Below, piece after piece: positions 46,579 to 55,273 of a DNA stretch of 64,000 nt (its first letter is position 1; each line of letters opens with the position of its first letter). A model generated the notes under the pieces. That model did no database searches, had not been told where the DNA came from, and worked only from the letters and a program-made list of their open reading frames with translations. The DNA comes from Agromyces allii (lineage in GTDB: Bacteria > Actinomycetota > Actinomycetes > Actinomycetales > Microbacteriaceae): NCBI RefSeq assembly GCF_009749385.1, contig NZ_WBIN01000006.1, positions 62,001-126,000 on the forward strand. The letters are read 5' to 3'. The position numbers and the translations under genes were made by a program.

Positions 46579-46718
46579 CCGACACACGAAGGGCCCGGAG
46601 AGATCCGGGCCCTTCGTGTTTCCACCGGCACCCAGCGGCGGACACCCGGTCTCAGGCGGTCACGTCGTCGAGCAGATCGAGGAGCGGGTCCGCGATGCGC
46701 TCGATGGCCAGCGAGGCG

Positions 46719-46841
46719 GCCCTGCCGGTCGGCGGCGTGAAGGACAGCGGCTGGGGCCGATCGGGCCTGTACTCCGTCGAGGACTTCACCGAGCTGAGGC
46801 TCACGACCGTGAGCAGCGGGCCGGGGAGGTACCCGTTCTGA
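46719..46841 (+). pseudogene. C-terminal remnant of an aldehyde dehydrogenase
   Basis: Forty codons read ALPVGGVKDSGWGRSG, then EDFTELRLTTV and a stop, the typical carboxyl end of aldehyde dehydrogenases of the benzaldehyde/vanillin type (GGVKDSG and FTELR motifs). The rest of the gene is missing; a tRNA gene stands only 140 bases upstream. It is probably the residue of a deletion or of an insertion at the tRNA. Confidence 0.75.
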
Positions 46842-46938
46842 ACCCGGCTCGCGGCGTGAACCGGTCCCGAAGCGTCGACTAGCCTGAACCGTGGTCCGAA
46901 CGAGGCTCGGGCCGGCATCACACGAACGGGAGCTGCAC

Positions 46939-47328
46939 ATGACGACGTCCGAGGCCATCACGGCGGGCAAGTACGTCGCCCTGACGACGTTCCGCAAGGA
47001 CGGCACGCCCGTGCCGACCCCCGTGTGGTTCGCGCTCGACGGGAGCCGCGTCGTCGTGCAGACCCCCGCGGGCACCGGCAAGCTGAAGCGCCTGCGCCGC
47101 GACACCCGCGTGGTCATCGCGCCCTGCGACATGCGCGGGCGCGTGCCCGCCGGAGCGCCCGAGCAGGCCGGTACGGCCGAGATCGTCACGGATGCCGCCG
47201 AGGCCACGCGCCTGCAGGGGCTCCTGCGACGCCGCTACGGCTTCATGTACACGCTCGCGCACGCGATCATCCGGCCCCGCGGCAAGGATGCCGCCCCCGA
47301 CGTCATGCTGCGCGTCACGCTCGACTGA
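46939..47328 (+). CDS. PPOX-class (F420- or flavin-dependent) oxidoreductase
   Basis: A 129-residue split-barrel protein of the pyridoxamine-phosphate-oxidase fold (YVALTTFRKDGTPVPTPVWF, then VVVQTPAGTGKLKRLRR and RVVIAPCDMRGR). Actinobacterial relatives use F420 or FMN; the cofactor cannot be fixed here. GGGAG precedes the ATG at 46939, which is preferred over the longer frame. It lies between the aldehyde dehydrogenase remnant and the SMR pair. Confidence 0.82.
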   Translation: MTTSEAITAGKYVALTTFRKDGTPVPTPVWFALDGSRVVVQTPAGTGKLKRLRRDTRVVIAPCDMRGRVPAGAPEQAGTAEIVTDAAEATRLQGLLRRRYGFMYTLAHAIIRPRGKDAAPDVMLRVTLD

Positions 47329-47389
47329 CCCCCCGACCCGCCACGCGAGGGCGCCCCACCGAACAGTTCCCTCAACCGAAGGAGAGCGG

Positions 47390-47812
47390 ATGCCGCGCAC
47401 CGGCGCCTGGGCCGTGCTCGCCGCGACGATCGCGCTCGAGGTCACGGCGACCCTCAGCCTCGACGCCGCCCAGCGGCATCCGTGGCTCTACGCGGTCGTG
47501 ATCGTGGGATACGCCGGATCGTTCGTGCTGCTCTCGCAGGTGCTGCGCATGGGCATGCCGCTCGGCGTCGCGTACGGCATCTGGGGAGCGACCGGGGTCG
47601 CACTCACGGCCGTGCTCGCGTGGGCGCTCTTCGGCGACCCGCTCACGCCGACGATGCTCGCGGGCATCGGCCTCATCGCGGCCGGCGTGCTGCTCATCGA
47701 ACTCGGATCGCAGCGGGCTGCGCGGCGCGCGGAGGCCTCCCGCATCGTGACCGGCACGGATGCCGCTGCCGCAGCGGGCGCATCCGACACCACGGACGGG
47801 GCGGGCGCATGA
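47390..47812 (+). CDS. SMR-family exporter subunit 1
   Basis: A 140-residue small multidrug-resistance protein with four transmembrane helices. The conserved membrane glutamate is in TIALEVTATLSL, and GVAYGIWGATGVALTAVLAW matches the third helix. It has AAGGAGAG before the ATG. An extra C-terminal tail of about 35 residues, Ala/Thr-rich, is unusual. Its stop overlaps the next SMR gene, so the two form a heterodimer pair. Confidence 0.9.
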   Translation: MPRTGAWAVLAATIALEVTATLSLDAAQRHPWLYAVVIVGYAGSFVLLSQVLRMGMPLGVAYGIWGATGVALTAVLAWALFGDPLTPTMLAGIGLIAAGVLLIELGSQRAARRAEASRIVTGTDAAAAAGASDTTDGAGA

Positions 47813-48141
47813 GCTGGGTGCTGCTGGCGTTCGCGATCCTCAGCGAGGTCGGGGCGACGCTGTCGCTGCGCATGGCCACGCACGCCGAGAAGCGGCGGTG
47901 GGTCTGGATCATCCCGGTCGTCGTGGGCTACCTGGCGTCGTTCGTGCTGCTCGCGGCGACGCTCGCGCAGGGCATGCAGGTGGGCGTGGCCTACGGCGTG
48001 TGGACCGCCGTCGGCGTCGTGCTCACCGCGCTCGCCGGCCGGTTCCTGTTCCGCGAGCCGTTCACGTGGGTCATGGGCGCCGGCGTCGCGCTCATCGTCG
48101 GCGGCGTGCTGCTCATCGAGCTCGGCACGCCGGGGCACTGA
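47809..48141 (+). CDS. SMR-family exporter subunit 2
   Basis: A 110-residue four-helix SMR protein with the membrane glutamate in AILSEVGATLSL and GVAYGVWTAVGVVLTAL. It overlaps subunit 1 by 4 bases. Paired SMR genes usually encode asymmetric exporters of quaternary cations, or of guanidinium in some classes; substrate is not decided by sequence. No ykkC-type riboswitch was seen upstream. Confidence 0.9.
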   Translation: MSWVLLAFAILSEVGATLSLRMATHAEKRRWVWIIPVVVGYLASFVLLAATLAQGMQVGVAYGVWTAVGVVLTALAGRFLFREPFTWVMGAGVALIVGGVLLIELGTPGH

Positions 48142-48176
48142 CCGCGGCCGCGGTCGGCAGGGCGGTGCAGGGCGAG

Positions 48177-48227
48177 CGGATGCCGCGGGGCGGACCTCGT
48201 GACGTCTGCGCCTACCCGCGGCATCCG
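48177..48227 (+). terminator. Hairpin after the SMR genes
   Basis: A 13-bp stem (CGGATGCCGCGGG with CCCGCGGCATCCG) around a 25-base loop, another copy of the recurrent core. Confidence 0.6.
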
Positions 48228-48264
48228 TTGTTCGGCCGGAGGCCCGCGTCGCTAGGCTTGGCGC

Positions 48265-49248
48265 ATGACGGAACGACTGCGCTGGGGCATTCTCGCGACG
48301 GGTGGCATCGCCCACTCCTTCACCAACGACCTGAAGCTCAACGGCTTCACCGTGCAGGCGGTCGGGTCGCGCTCGCAGGCCGGCGCCGACGCGTTCGCGG
48401 CCGAGTTCGACATCCCGACCGCGCACGCCAGCTACGAGGCGCTCGTCAACGACCCCGAGGTCGACGTGATCTACGTCTCGACGCCGCATCCGGTGCACGC
48501 CGAGAACGCCAGGCTCGTGCTCGAGGCGGGCAAGCACGTGCTCGTCGAGAAGCCGTTCACGCTGAACGCCGGCGAGGCGCGCGAGATCGCCACGCTCGCC
48601 GAGGAGAAGGGCCTGCTCGCGCTCGAGGCGATGTGGACCCGCTACCTGCCGCACATGGTGCGCATCCGCGAGATCATCGCGGCCGGCACGCTCGGCGAGG
48701 TGCGCTCGCTCATCGCCGATCACACGCAGAAGCTCTCCGACGACCCCGCGCACCGCATCAACGCGCTCGAGCTCGGCGGCGGAGCGCTGCTCGACCTCGG
48801 CATCTACCCCGTCTCGTTCTCGTGGGACCTGTTCGGCGAACCGCGCACGATCCAGAGCACCGCGACCTTCAAGGAGACCGGCGCCGACGCGCAGGTGGCG
48901 GCCGTGTTCGGCTACGACGGCGGCCGCATCGCGACGACCGTCTCGGCGAGCGACACCCGCGGGCCCAACACCGCGACCATCCTCGGCACCGAGGCCCGCA
49001 TCGACATCGATCCGGTCTGGTACACCCCGACGACGTTCCGCGTCGTGACGCCCGACGGCGACGTGCTCGAGTCGTACGAGTCCGAGGTCGTGGGGCGAGG
49101 CATGCACTTCCAGGCCGAGGCGGTCGAACGTCTCGTGGCCGCCGGCACGCTCGGCGGCGACCTGCTCACGCTCGACGAGACCGTCGCGATCATGGGCACG
49201 CTCGACACCATCCGCGAGCAGATCGGGCTGCGCTACCCGGGCGAGTGA
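48265..49248 (+). CDS. Gfo/Idh/MocA-family oxidoreductase
   Basis: A 327-residue NAD(P)-dependent sugar- or inositol-type dehydrogenase. The N-terminal Rossmann domain starts LRWGILATGGIAHSFTNDL. The VEKPFTLNAGEA segment carries the EKP motif, and the C-terminal GGGALLDLGIYPVSFSWDLFG matches the substrate domain. Substrate is unknown. It is a single gene between two hairpins. Confidence 0.92.
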   Translation: MTERLRWGILATGGIAHSFTNDLKLNGFTVQAVGSRSQAGADAFAAEFDIPTAHASYEALVNDPEVDVIYVSTPHPVHAENARLVLEAGKHVLVEKPFTLNAGEAREIATLAEEKGLLALEAMWTRYLPHMVRIREIIAAGTLGEVRSLIADHTQKLSDDPAHRINALELGGGALLDLGIYPVSFSWDLFGEPRTIQSTATFKETGADAQVAAVFGYDGGRIATTVSASDTRGPNTATILGTEARIDIDPVWYTPTTFRVVTPDGDVLESYESEVVGRGMHFQAEAVERLVAAGTLGGDLLTLDETVAIMGTLDTIREQIGLRYPGE

Positions 49249-49349
49249 GCGCCGACCGCGGCATCCGGCCGCGCTCACCCGACGGTCCGTTCAGGAGATT
49301 TTCGGGCTGTGATCAGGCTTCGGTGTGGTGCGCCCCGTAGGCTGCCCGG

Positions 49350-51173
49350 ATGACCGACGAGACGGATGCCACGGGCGAGCCCGAATCCGTCGGCGAGCCC
49401 GAGGCCGGCGAGACCCCCGAATCCGCGCCCGACGGCGCGGCCGAGCAGGTCGCCGAGACCGGCTCGACCGGTGGCGTCGAGCCTGCTGCGGAGACCGGCT
49501 CTGCCGCCGAGGTCGAGCAGGTCGCCGAGCCCGAGGTCGCCCAGACCGAGCTCCTCGAGACGACGGATGTCGCGGGCGACGCTGCGTCGGCATCCGGCCC
49601 GGTGCCCGGCGACTCCGTCGAGACCGAACTGCTCGTGGCCGCGGACGGCGCGGCCGGCGACGTGCCCGCGGGTGACGGCGACGCGCCGAACGACGCCGAC
49701 GCACCGGCATCCGTCACTGCGGCCTCCGCGGCGTCCACCGGCCGCGGCGCCTCCCTTCGAGCCTTCGCCCAGAAGCACAAGACCGCCCTGTCGGTGACCG
49801 CGGGCGTCGTGGCGTTCGCCCTGCTCGGGGCCGGCGCCGTCTTCGCGGGCGCGGCGATGAACGCACCGCGCGCCGAGCCGGTCGCGTTCGTGACCGAGAC
49901 GCCGACCCCGACGCCGACCGTCGACCCGGGGCGTCCGAAGCCCGAGACCGTCGCCGCGCCGAGCGCGATCGACACGAAGATCCGCACGTGCTCGGTCGCC
50001 GACCGTGCCGCCGACCCGCGGCTCGCGAACCTGCAGGCGCAGGTGCGCAACGCGTCCACCGGCGAGGTGCTCTACGACCGCGGCGGAGACACGCCGTCGC
50101 GCACCGCCAGCGTCATGAAGGTGTTGACGTCGGCCGCGGCGCTCGACGTGCTCGGGCCCGACTACCGGGCGACGACGACGGTCGTGAAGGGATCCGAGCC
50201 GGGTTCCGCCGTGCTCGTGGGCGGCGGCGACGTGACGCTCTCGCGCACGCCGAGCGGCACCGAGACGGTGTATCCGGGCGCGGCGCATCTCGACGACCTG
50301 GCCGCGCAGGTGCAGGCCGCCTGGAACGCCGATCCGTCGAACCCGCCGCTCACGAAGCTGATCCTCGATGCGGGCTACTTCGGCGGCGACGAGTACCAGG
50401 CCAGCTGGGACACGGTCGAGCGCGACGACGGCTACATGTCGAACATCACGGCCCTCCAGGTCGACGGCGACCGCGACGACCCGGGCGCGAACACCTCGTG
50501 GCGCAGCACCGATCCGGTCGGGCGTGCTGGCCAGGCGTTCGCCGACCAGCTCGGCGGCATCGCGGTGATCGAGCGCGGCACGGCACCGGCCGGTGCGCAG
50601 CAACTGGGCGCCGTGAGCTCGCCGACCGTCGCGCAGCTCGTCGACAAGGCGCTCGTCGTCTCCGACAACACGGTCGCCGAGATGCTCGCGCGACTCGTCG
50701 CGATCCAGACCGGCTCGGGCAACACGTTCGACGCGATCAACGCGGGCGTGCTGCAGGGGCTGCAGGCCTACGGCATCGACACCACCGGCATCACGATCGT
50801 CGACGGCTCGGGCCTCAGCGACGACAACGCGGTGCCGCCGTCGTACCTGACCCAGCTGTTCATCAAGATCAACGCGCGCGAGGGCAACCTCGGCGTGCTC
50901 ATGGACGGGCTCCCGGTGTCGGGCCAGCGCGGCTCGCTCTCCTACAGCGACCGCTTCGCCGGCGACAACGCCGTGGCCGCCGGCGCGGTGTCGGCCAAGA
51001 CCGGCTGGATCAACAGCGGCTACACGCTCTCGGGCGTGATCCGCGCCCAAGACGGCTCGACGCTGACGTTCGCGATCTACGCGCTCGGCGACGTGACCGA
51101 CGAGGCCAAGCAGGCCATCGACACGCTCACCACGGGCTTCTTCCTCTGCGGCGACGACCTCTCGAACAGCTGA
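49350..51173 (+). CDS. dacB: D-alanyl-D-alanine carboxypeptidase/endopeptidase (PBP4, DacB type)
   Basis: A 607-residue low-molecular-weight penicillin-binding protein. The catalytic set is SVMK (Ser254, Lys257), SDN at 438-440 and KTG at 550-552, which identifies a serine DD-peptidase of the PBP4 class acting on peptidoglycan outside the membrane. It is anchored by one helix at about residues 149-168. The first roughly 135 residues are an Ala/Glu/Asp-rich cytoplasmic domain without secondary-structure signals, unusual in length. Function in cell-wall trimming is established for the family. Confidence 0.93.
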   Translation: MTDETDATGEPESVGEPEAGETPESAPDGAAEQVAETGSTGGVEPAAETGSAAEVEQVAEPEVAQTELLETTDVAGDAASASGPVPGDSVETELLVAADGAAGDVPAGDGDAPNDADAPASVTAASAASTGRGASLRAFAQKHKTALSVTAGVVAFALLGAGAVFAGAAMNAPRAEPVAFVTETPTPTPTVDPGRPKPETVAAPSAIDTKIRTCSVADRAADPRLANLQAQVRNASTGEVLYDRGGDTPSRTASVMKVLTSAAALDVLGPDYRATTTVVKGSEPGSAVLVGGGDVTLSRTPSGTETVYPGAAHLDDLAAQVQAAWNADPSNPPLTKLILDAGYFGGDEYQASWDTVERDDGYMSNITALQVDGDRDDPGANTSWRSTDPVGRAGQAFADQLGGIAVIERGTAPAGAQQLGAVSSPTVAQLVDKALVVSDNTVAEMLARLVAIQTGSGNTFDAINAGVLQGLQAYGIDTTGITIVDGSGLSDDNAVPPSYLTQLFIKINAREGNLGVLMDGLPVSGQRGSLSYSDRFAGDNAVAAGAVSAKTGWINSGYTLSGVIRAQDGSTLTFAIYALGDVTDEAKQAIDTLTTGFFLCGDDLSNS

Positions 51174-51182
51174 CGCCCGCCC

Positions 51183-51227
51183 GCGGCATCCGAACCGCGC
51201 AGTTCGACGAGGGCGAGCGGATGCCGC
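51183..51227 (+). terminator. Hairpin after dacB
   Basis: A 10-bp stem (GCGGCATCCG with CGGATGCCGC) around a 25-base loop, a shorter copy of the repeated hairpin. Confidence 0.5.
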
Positions 51228-51276
51228 CGCCTGCGGCGAGAATGGATGCAGGCGAACACCGACGCAGGAGGCAGCC

Positions 51277-51870
51277 ATGACCCGGGCCCTGTTCATCATC
51301 GACGTGCAGAACGACTTCACCGAGGGCGGTGCGCTCGGCGTCGACGGGGGAGCCGCGGTCGCCGCGGGCATCACCCGCCACCTCGAGGCGCACCGCGACG
51401 ACTACGCGCTCGTCGTGGCATCCCGCGACTGGCACTCGGGCGAGAACGACAACGGCGGGCACTTCGCGACCGACGCCGAACCCGACTTCGTCGACACCTG
51501 GCCGTCGCACTGCGTCGCCGGCACGCCCGGCGCCGAGTACCACCCCGCACTCGCGGTCGACGTGATCGACGTGCACATCCGCAAGGGCCAGGGCGTGCCC
51601 GCCTACTCGATCTTCGAGGGCACGGATGACGCGGGCGCGAGCATCGGCGAGGTGCTCACCGCGCACGGGGTCACCGAGATCGACGTGGTCGGCATCGCGA
51701 CCGACTACTGCGTGCGCGCGAGCGCCCTCGACGCCCTCGAGCACGGGCAGCACGTGCGCGTGCTCACCTCGCTCGTCGCGGGCGTCGCCCCCGAGTCGTC
51801 GGCCGCCGCACTCGCCGAGCTCGGGCACGCGGGCGCCGAGCTCGTGGCGGGCGACGCCGACCGGGCCTGA
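51277..51870 (+). CDS. pncA: Nicotinamidase (isochorismatase-like)
   Basis: A 197-residue cysteine hydrolase releasing nicotinate from nicotinamide for NAD salvage. The triad fits Asp9 (IIDVQNDF), Lys103 and Cys145 (ATDYCVRAS), and metal ligands lie in SRDWHSGENDNGGHF. Members also activate pyrazinamide. It has its own start with AGGAGG-like sequence upstream. Confidence 0.93.
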   Translation: MTRALFIIDVQNDFTEGGALGVDGGAAVAAGITRHLEAHRDDYALVVASRDWHSGENDNGGHFATDAEPDFVDTWPSHCVAGTPGAEYHPALAVDVIDVHIRKGQGVPAYSIFEGTDDAGASIGEVLTAHGVTEIDVVGIATDYCVRASALDALEHGQHVRVLTSLVAGVAPESSAAALAELGHAGAELVAGDADRA

Positions 51871-51872
51871 GG

Positions 51873-52853
51873 TCAGGCGGCGATCGTGCGGGCGCGGAAC
51901 GCGCTCGGCGGCTCGCCGAACTCGGCTCGGAACGCGCGGCTGAAGTGCGCGGCATCCGCGAAGCCCCATCGGGTGGCGACCTGCCCGATCGGCCGGTGCG
52001 CGATCAGCGGGTCGCCGAGCTCGCGCCGGCACCGGTCGAGGCGGCGGGCGCGGATGAACGTCGAGACGGTGAGCCCCTCCTCGTGGAAGAGCGCGTGCAG
52101 GTGCCTGGTCGAGATGAACGCGGCCGCCGCGATGCTGCCGGGCGTGAGGTCGGGGTCGCCGAGATGCTCGTCGATGTAGGCCTGCACGCGCCGGAGCATC
52201 GCGCGGTGCGGCCGGTCGGCGTCGCGGGCGACGTCGAGTTCGCGTGCGTAGAGCGTGGTGACGAGATCGACGGCGTTGCGGGCGAGCCGGCCGCCGATCG
52301 GGCCGTCGAGCTGCTGGAGGTCGCCCGCGAGCTCGCCGAGGAAGCGGGCGACGACGCGTGCGAGGCCGCCGGTGCCGTCGATGGTGGCCGCGGTCATGCC
52401 GCGTACCGCGTCGGTCGGCAGTTCGAGCACCCGGTGGGGCACCATGAGCACGAGCGTGCTGAAGCCCTCCTCGAACACGAGTGTGTACGGCGAGTCGGTG
52501 TCGTAGACCGTGAGGTCGCCCGGGCGGAGCACCGCCTCGCGGTTGTCCTGGATGAGGAGGCCGGTGCCGGCCAGCTGCAGGCCCACCTTGAAGCACCGGT
52601 GGCTCGATCGGGCGACGAGTTCGGGCGTACGGTGGATCTCGTGGCCGTCGGCGGTGACGACCGAGACGTGCACGTCGTCGTTGGTCGAGGCGCGGATGTC
52701 GCCCCGGAAGGAGTCCTGACGGTCGGAACGCACCTGCAGCGGCACGAACGACTGCGAGACGAGTGCGCTGAACTCGCCGAATCCGAGCGGCAGCGCCGCC
52801 GTGTCGAGCGGGGCGGAGCGCATGGGTTCGCCGGGCACGGGCATGCACCTCAT
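51873..52853 (-). CDS. AraC-family regulator (FeaR-like)
   Basis: A 326-residue regulator with an N-terminal cupin-like ligand domain (SFVPLQVRSD... RSSHRCFKVGLQL) and a C-terminal double helix-turn-helix (ASIAAAAFISTRHLHALFHEEG, then RWGFADAAHFSRAFRAEFG). The layout resembles FeaR-type activators of amine catabolism. It is divergent from the APC permease gene, which supports control of amine uptake and the following oxidase. The exact start is uncertain (ATG 52853, 52844 or 52823). Confidence 0.88.
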   Translation of the reverse strand: MRCMPVPGEPMRSAPLDTAALPLGFGEFSALVSQSFVPLQVRSDRQDSFRGDIRASTNDDVHVSVVTADGHEIHRTPELVARSSHRCFKVGLQLAGTGLLIQDNREAVLRPGDLTVYDTDSPYTLVFEEGFSTLVLMVPHRVLELPTDAVRGMTAATIDGTGGLARVVARFLGELAGDLQQLDGPIGGRLARNAVDLVTTLYARELDVARDADRPHRAMLRRVQAYIDEHLGDPDLTPGSIAAAAFISTRHLHALFHEEGLTVSTFIRARRLDRCRRELGDPLIAHRPIGQVATRWGFADAAHFSRAFRAEFGEPPSAFRARTIAA

Positions 52854-53055
52854 CTCTGGGGGAACGGACGTCGACGTCCGAGTGGGGAGACTCTACGCCT
52901 GTCGAGACAAAACCGACAGTGCGAGCCTGCGTTCGGGGTCAACCGCCCTTCGCTGTGCGACAAGGCGAGCCGCCGCGCGCGCGGAATCATGAGCCGGAAC
53001 CGGGCGACGCCGCCATGGCTCGCTCTCGCTCCCGTCGGATAAGGAACCCCCAGCC

Positions 53056-54591
53056 ATGACCTCCACGACGACCTCCCCGCCGAAGCAGAGCGGCGGCCTC
53101 GGCCACCGCCGCCTGGGCGTGCCATCCGTCACCCTCATGATCATCGCGGCGTCCGCCCCGCTCACGGTCGTCGCCGGCGGCGTCACGACCACGTTCGCGG
53201 TCACGGGCGTGATCGGCGTGCCGATCGGCTTCATCGTGCTCGCCGCGGCGCTCGCCGTGTTCGCCGTCGGCTACGCCGCGATGAGCCGGTACGTGACCAA
53301 CGCGGGCGCCTTCTACGCCTACATCGCCCAGGGCATCGGCCGGCCGTTCGGCGTCGGCGCCTCGCTCGTGGCGCTCGTCGCGTACAACGCCATGCAGGTC
53401 GGCATCTACGGGCTCTTCGGGTTCCAGATGTCGATGTTCCTCGAGGCGAAGCTCGGCATCGCGACCCCGTGGTGGCTCTGGATCCTCGTCTGCATCGGCG
53501 TGGTGGCCGTGCTCGGCGTGAACCGCGTCGACCTGTCGGCCAAGGTGCTGGGCATCCTCGTGGCGCTCGAGTTCGTGGCCGTCATCGTCTTCGACATCGT
53601 CTCGTTCCAGGTGGCGCCCGAAGGCGTGAGCACGGCGGGCCTCCAGCTCTCGAACCTCTTCGTGCCGGGGGTCGGCGCCGTGCTCTCGTTCGGCATCGCC
53701 GCCTTCATGGGCTTCGAGTCTGCCGCGATCTACGGCGAGGAGTCGAAGGACCCCAAGCGCACCGTCGCCCGAGCCACGTATGCGGCCGTGGCGATCATCG
53801 GCGTCTTCTACGCGTTCAGCGCCTGGGCCTTCACCGTGGGCATCGGCCCGTCGCAGATCGCCGAGGCCTCGGCGACGTACGGCCCAGATCTCATGTTCGT
53901 CTTCATGGGCGAGCACGCGCCGGTCATCATCAGCGACCTCATGCAGGTGCTGTTCCTCACGAGCCTGTTCGCGGCGCTCCAGTCGTTCCACAACGCGGTC
54001 GCACGCTACCTGTACTCGCTCGGACGCGAGGGCGTGCTGCACCGCGGACTCGGCTCCGTCCGCGCGGTCTCGCGTGCGCCGTGGGCCGGCTCGCTCGCGC
54101 AGACGATCATCGCGCTCGTCGTCACCCTCGGCTTCGTCTTCGCGGGCGAGGTCATGGGGCTGAAGAACGACTTCGCGCCGACGGAGTTCCTCTACCCGGT
54201 GCTCACGATGTTCACCTGGCTCACCAACACGGGCGCCATGGGGCTCGTGCTGCTCATGTGCATCATCGCCGTGTCGGTCATCGGGTTCTTCCGGCGCGAT
54301 CGGCGCGGACTCGGCCTGTGGTCGACGCTCATCGCGCCGCTCATCTCGGCCGTCGTGCTCTTCACGGTGTTCGTGCTCATCGTCGCGAACTTCAACGTGC
54401 TGCTCGGTCAGGCCGAGACGACGCCGGTGACCTTCGTGCTGCCTGCGCTGCTCATCGTTCCCGGCGTGGTGGGCGTGATCTGGGGCTTCGCCATTCGCCG
54501 GAGGAACCCCGAGCTGTACGCCCGCATCGGGCACGGCATCGAGGAGGCCGAGGTCGAGCTGATCGACGGCGAGGGGCACCGCGGACTGTAG
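53056..54591 (+). CDS. APC-family amino-acid/amine permease
   Basis: A 511-residue protein with about twelve transmembrane helices of the amino acid-polyamine-organocation family. It has a signature first helix (SAPLTVVAGGVTTTFAVTG) and the NAGAFYAYIAQGIG segment. A cytoplasmic C-terminal stretch is present. Position beside an AraC regulator and near a copper amine oxidase suggests import of a primary amine such as tyramine or phenylethylamine; this is inference from context. Confidence 0.9.
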   Translation: MTSTTTSPPKQSGGLGHRRLGVPSVTLMIIAASAPLTVVAGGVTTTFAVTGVIGVPIGFIVLAAALAVFAVGYAAMSRYVTNAGAFYAYIAQGIGRPFGVGASLVALVAYNAMQVGIYGLFGFQMSMFLEAKLGIATPWWLWILVCIGVVAVLGVNRVDLSAKVLGILVALEFVAVIVFDIVSFQVAPEGVSTAGLQLSNLFVPGVGAVLSFGIAAFMGFESAAIYGEESKDPKRTVARATYAAVAIIGVFYAFSAWAFTVGIGPSQIAEASATYGPDLMFVFMGEHAPVIISDLMQVLFLTSLFAALQSFHNAVARYLYSLGREGVLHRGLGSVRAVSRAPWAGSLAQTIIALVVTLGFVFAGEVMGLKNDFAPTEFLYPVLTMFTWLTNTGAMGLVLLMCIIAVSVIGFFRRDRRGLGLWSTLIAPLISAVVLFTVFVLIVANFNVLLGQAETTPVTFVLPALLIVPGVVGVIWGFAIRRRNPELYARIGHGIEEAEVELIDGEGHRGL

Positions 54592-54653
54592 CCGTGTCGG
54601 TCGGGGTGCCTCGGGCGGGGCGGGCGGCTCGGACTGCCCGTCGCCGCCCGCGG

Positions 54654-55199
54654 CTACGAGCCGAGGGCGGCGACGGCGGCCGGGGCGGCCATGGCGGCGA
54701 GCATGACGGTCATGCCCGCCGCCATCGCCCCGTGCCGCAGCGCCGCCCGCCCCGACCGCACAGCCCTGGCCGCCACGCATGCGCCGAGCACGATCACGGC
54801 GATCAGGGCGGGCCACTGGAGCGGCAGCACGGGGCCGGCATGGTGCACGGCGGCCGCACCCGACGCCGTCGCGGCCGCCCCGACGCCGGCGAGCAGCCAT
54901 CCGGTGGCGATCAGGGCGAGGGCGTGGTGCAGGTCGGCGAGCGGTCGGCCGCATCGCGCGGTCGGGTCGGGGCGACGGATGCCGCGGCGAGCCCGGATGC
55001 CGATGGCGAGGCCCGCGGCGACGAGCAGCCCCGACCAGGCGAGCCCTGGCAGCAGGCGGGTGAAGACCGTGTCGACCATCGCGGCGGCCATGACGAGGGC
55101 GGCCGTGGCGTCGAGGGCCCGCACGCGGCCGGGCACGAGGGCAGCGGCCGTTCCGGCCAGTGCCCCGAGGAGCATGACGCCGTGCGCGATCTCGACCAT
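54654..55199 (-). CDS. DUF5134-like membrane protein
   Basis: A 181-residue protein with about five hydrophobic helices and a histidine pair (DLHHALALIATGWL), as in the DUF5134 group of actinobacterial membrane proteins. The His-rich helices could bind metal or haem. It is divergent from the copper amine oxidase gene, and the two share an AT-rich promoter region at 55200-55273. It might supply copper to the oxidase; that idea is inference. Confidence 0.65.
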   Translation of the reverse strand: MVEIAHGVMLLGALAGTAAALVPGRVRALDATAALVMAAAMVDTVFTRLLPGLAWSGLLVAAGLAIGIRARRGIRRPDPTARCGRPLADLHHALALIATGWLLAGVGAAATASGAAAVHHAGPVLPLQWPALIAVIVLGACVAARAVRSGRAALRHGAMAAGMTVMLAAMAAPAAVAALGS

Positions 55200-55273
55200 T
55201 CGTCTTCCGAATCTTCCCTGTTCCGGTGCGTGCGGTTATATTACTCGACATACGTAGAGAAAAAAGGTGCAAC

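Noticed and set aside
47329-47389. Guanidine riboswitch in front of the SMR exporter genes
   Set aside because: The gap is only 61 bases and shows no ykkC or mini-ykkC hairpins with ACGR loops.
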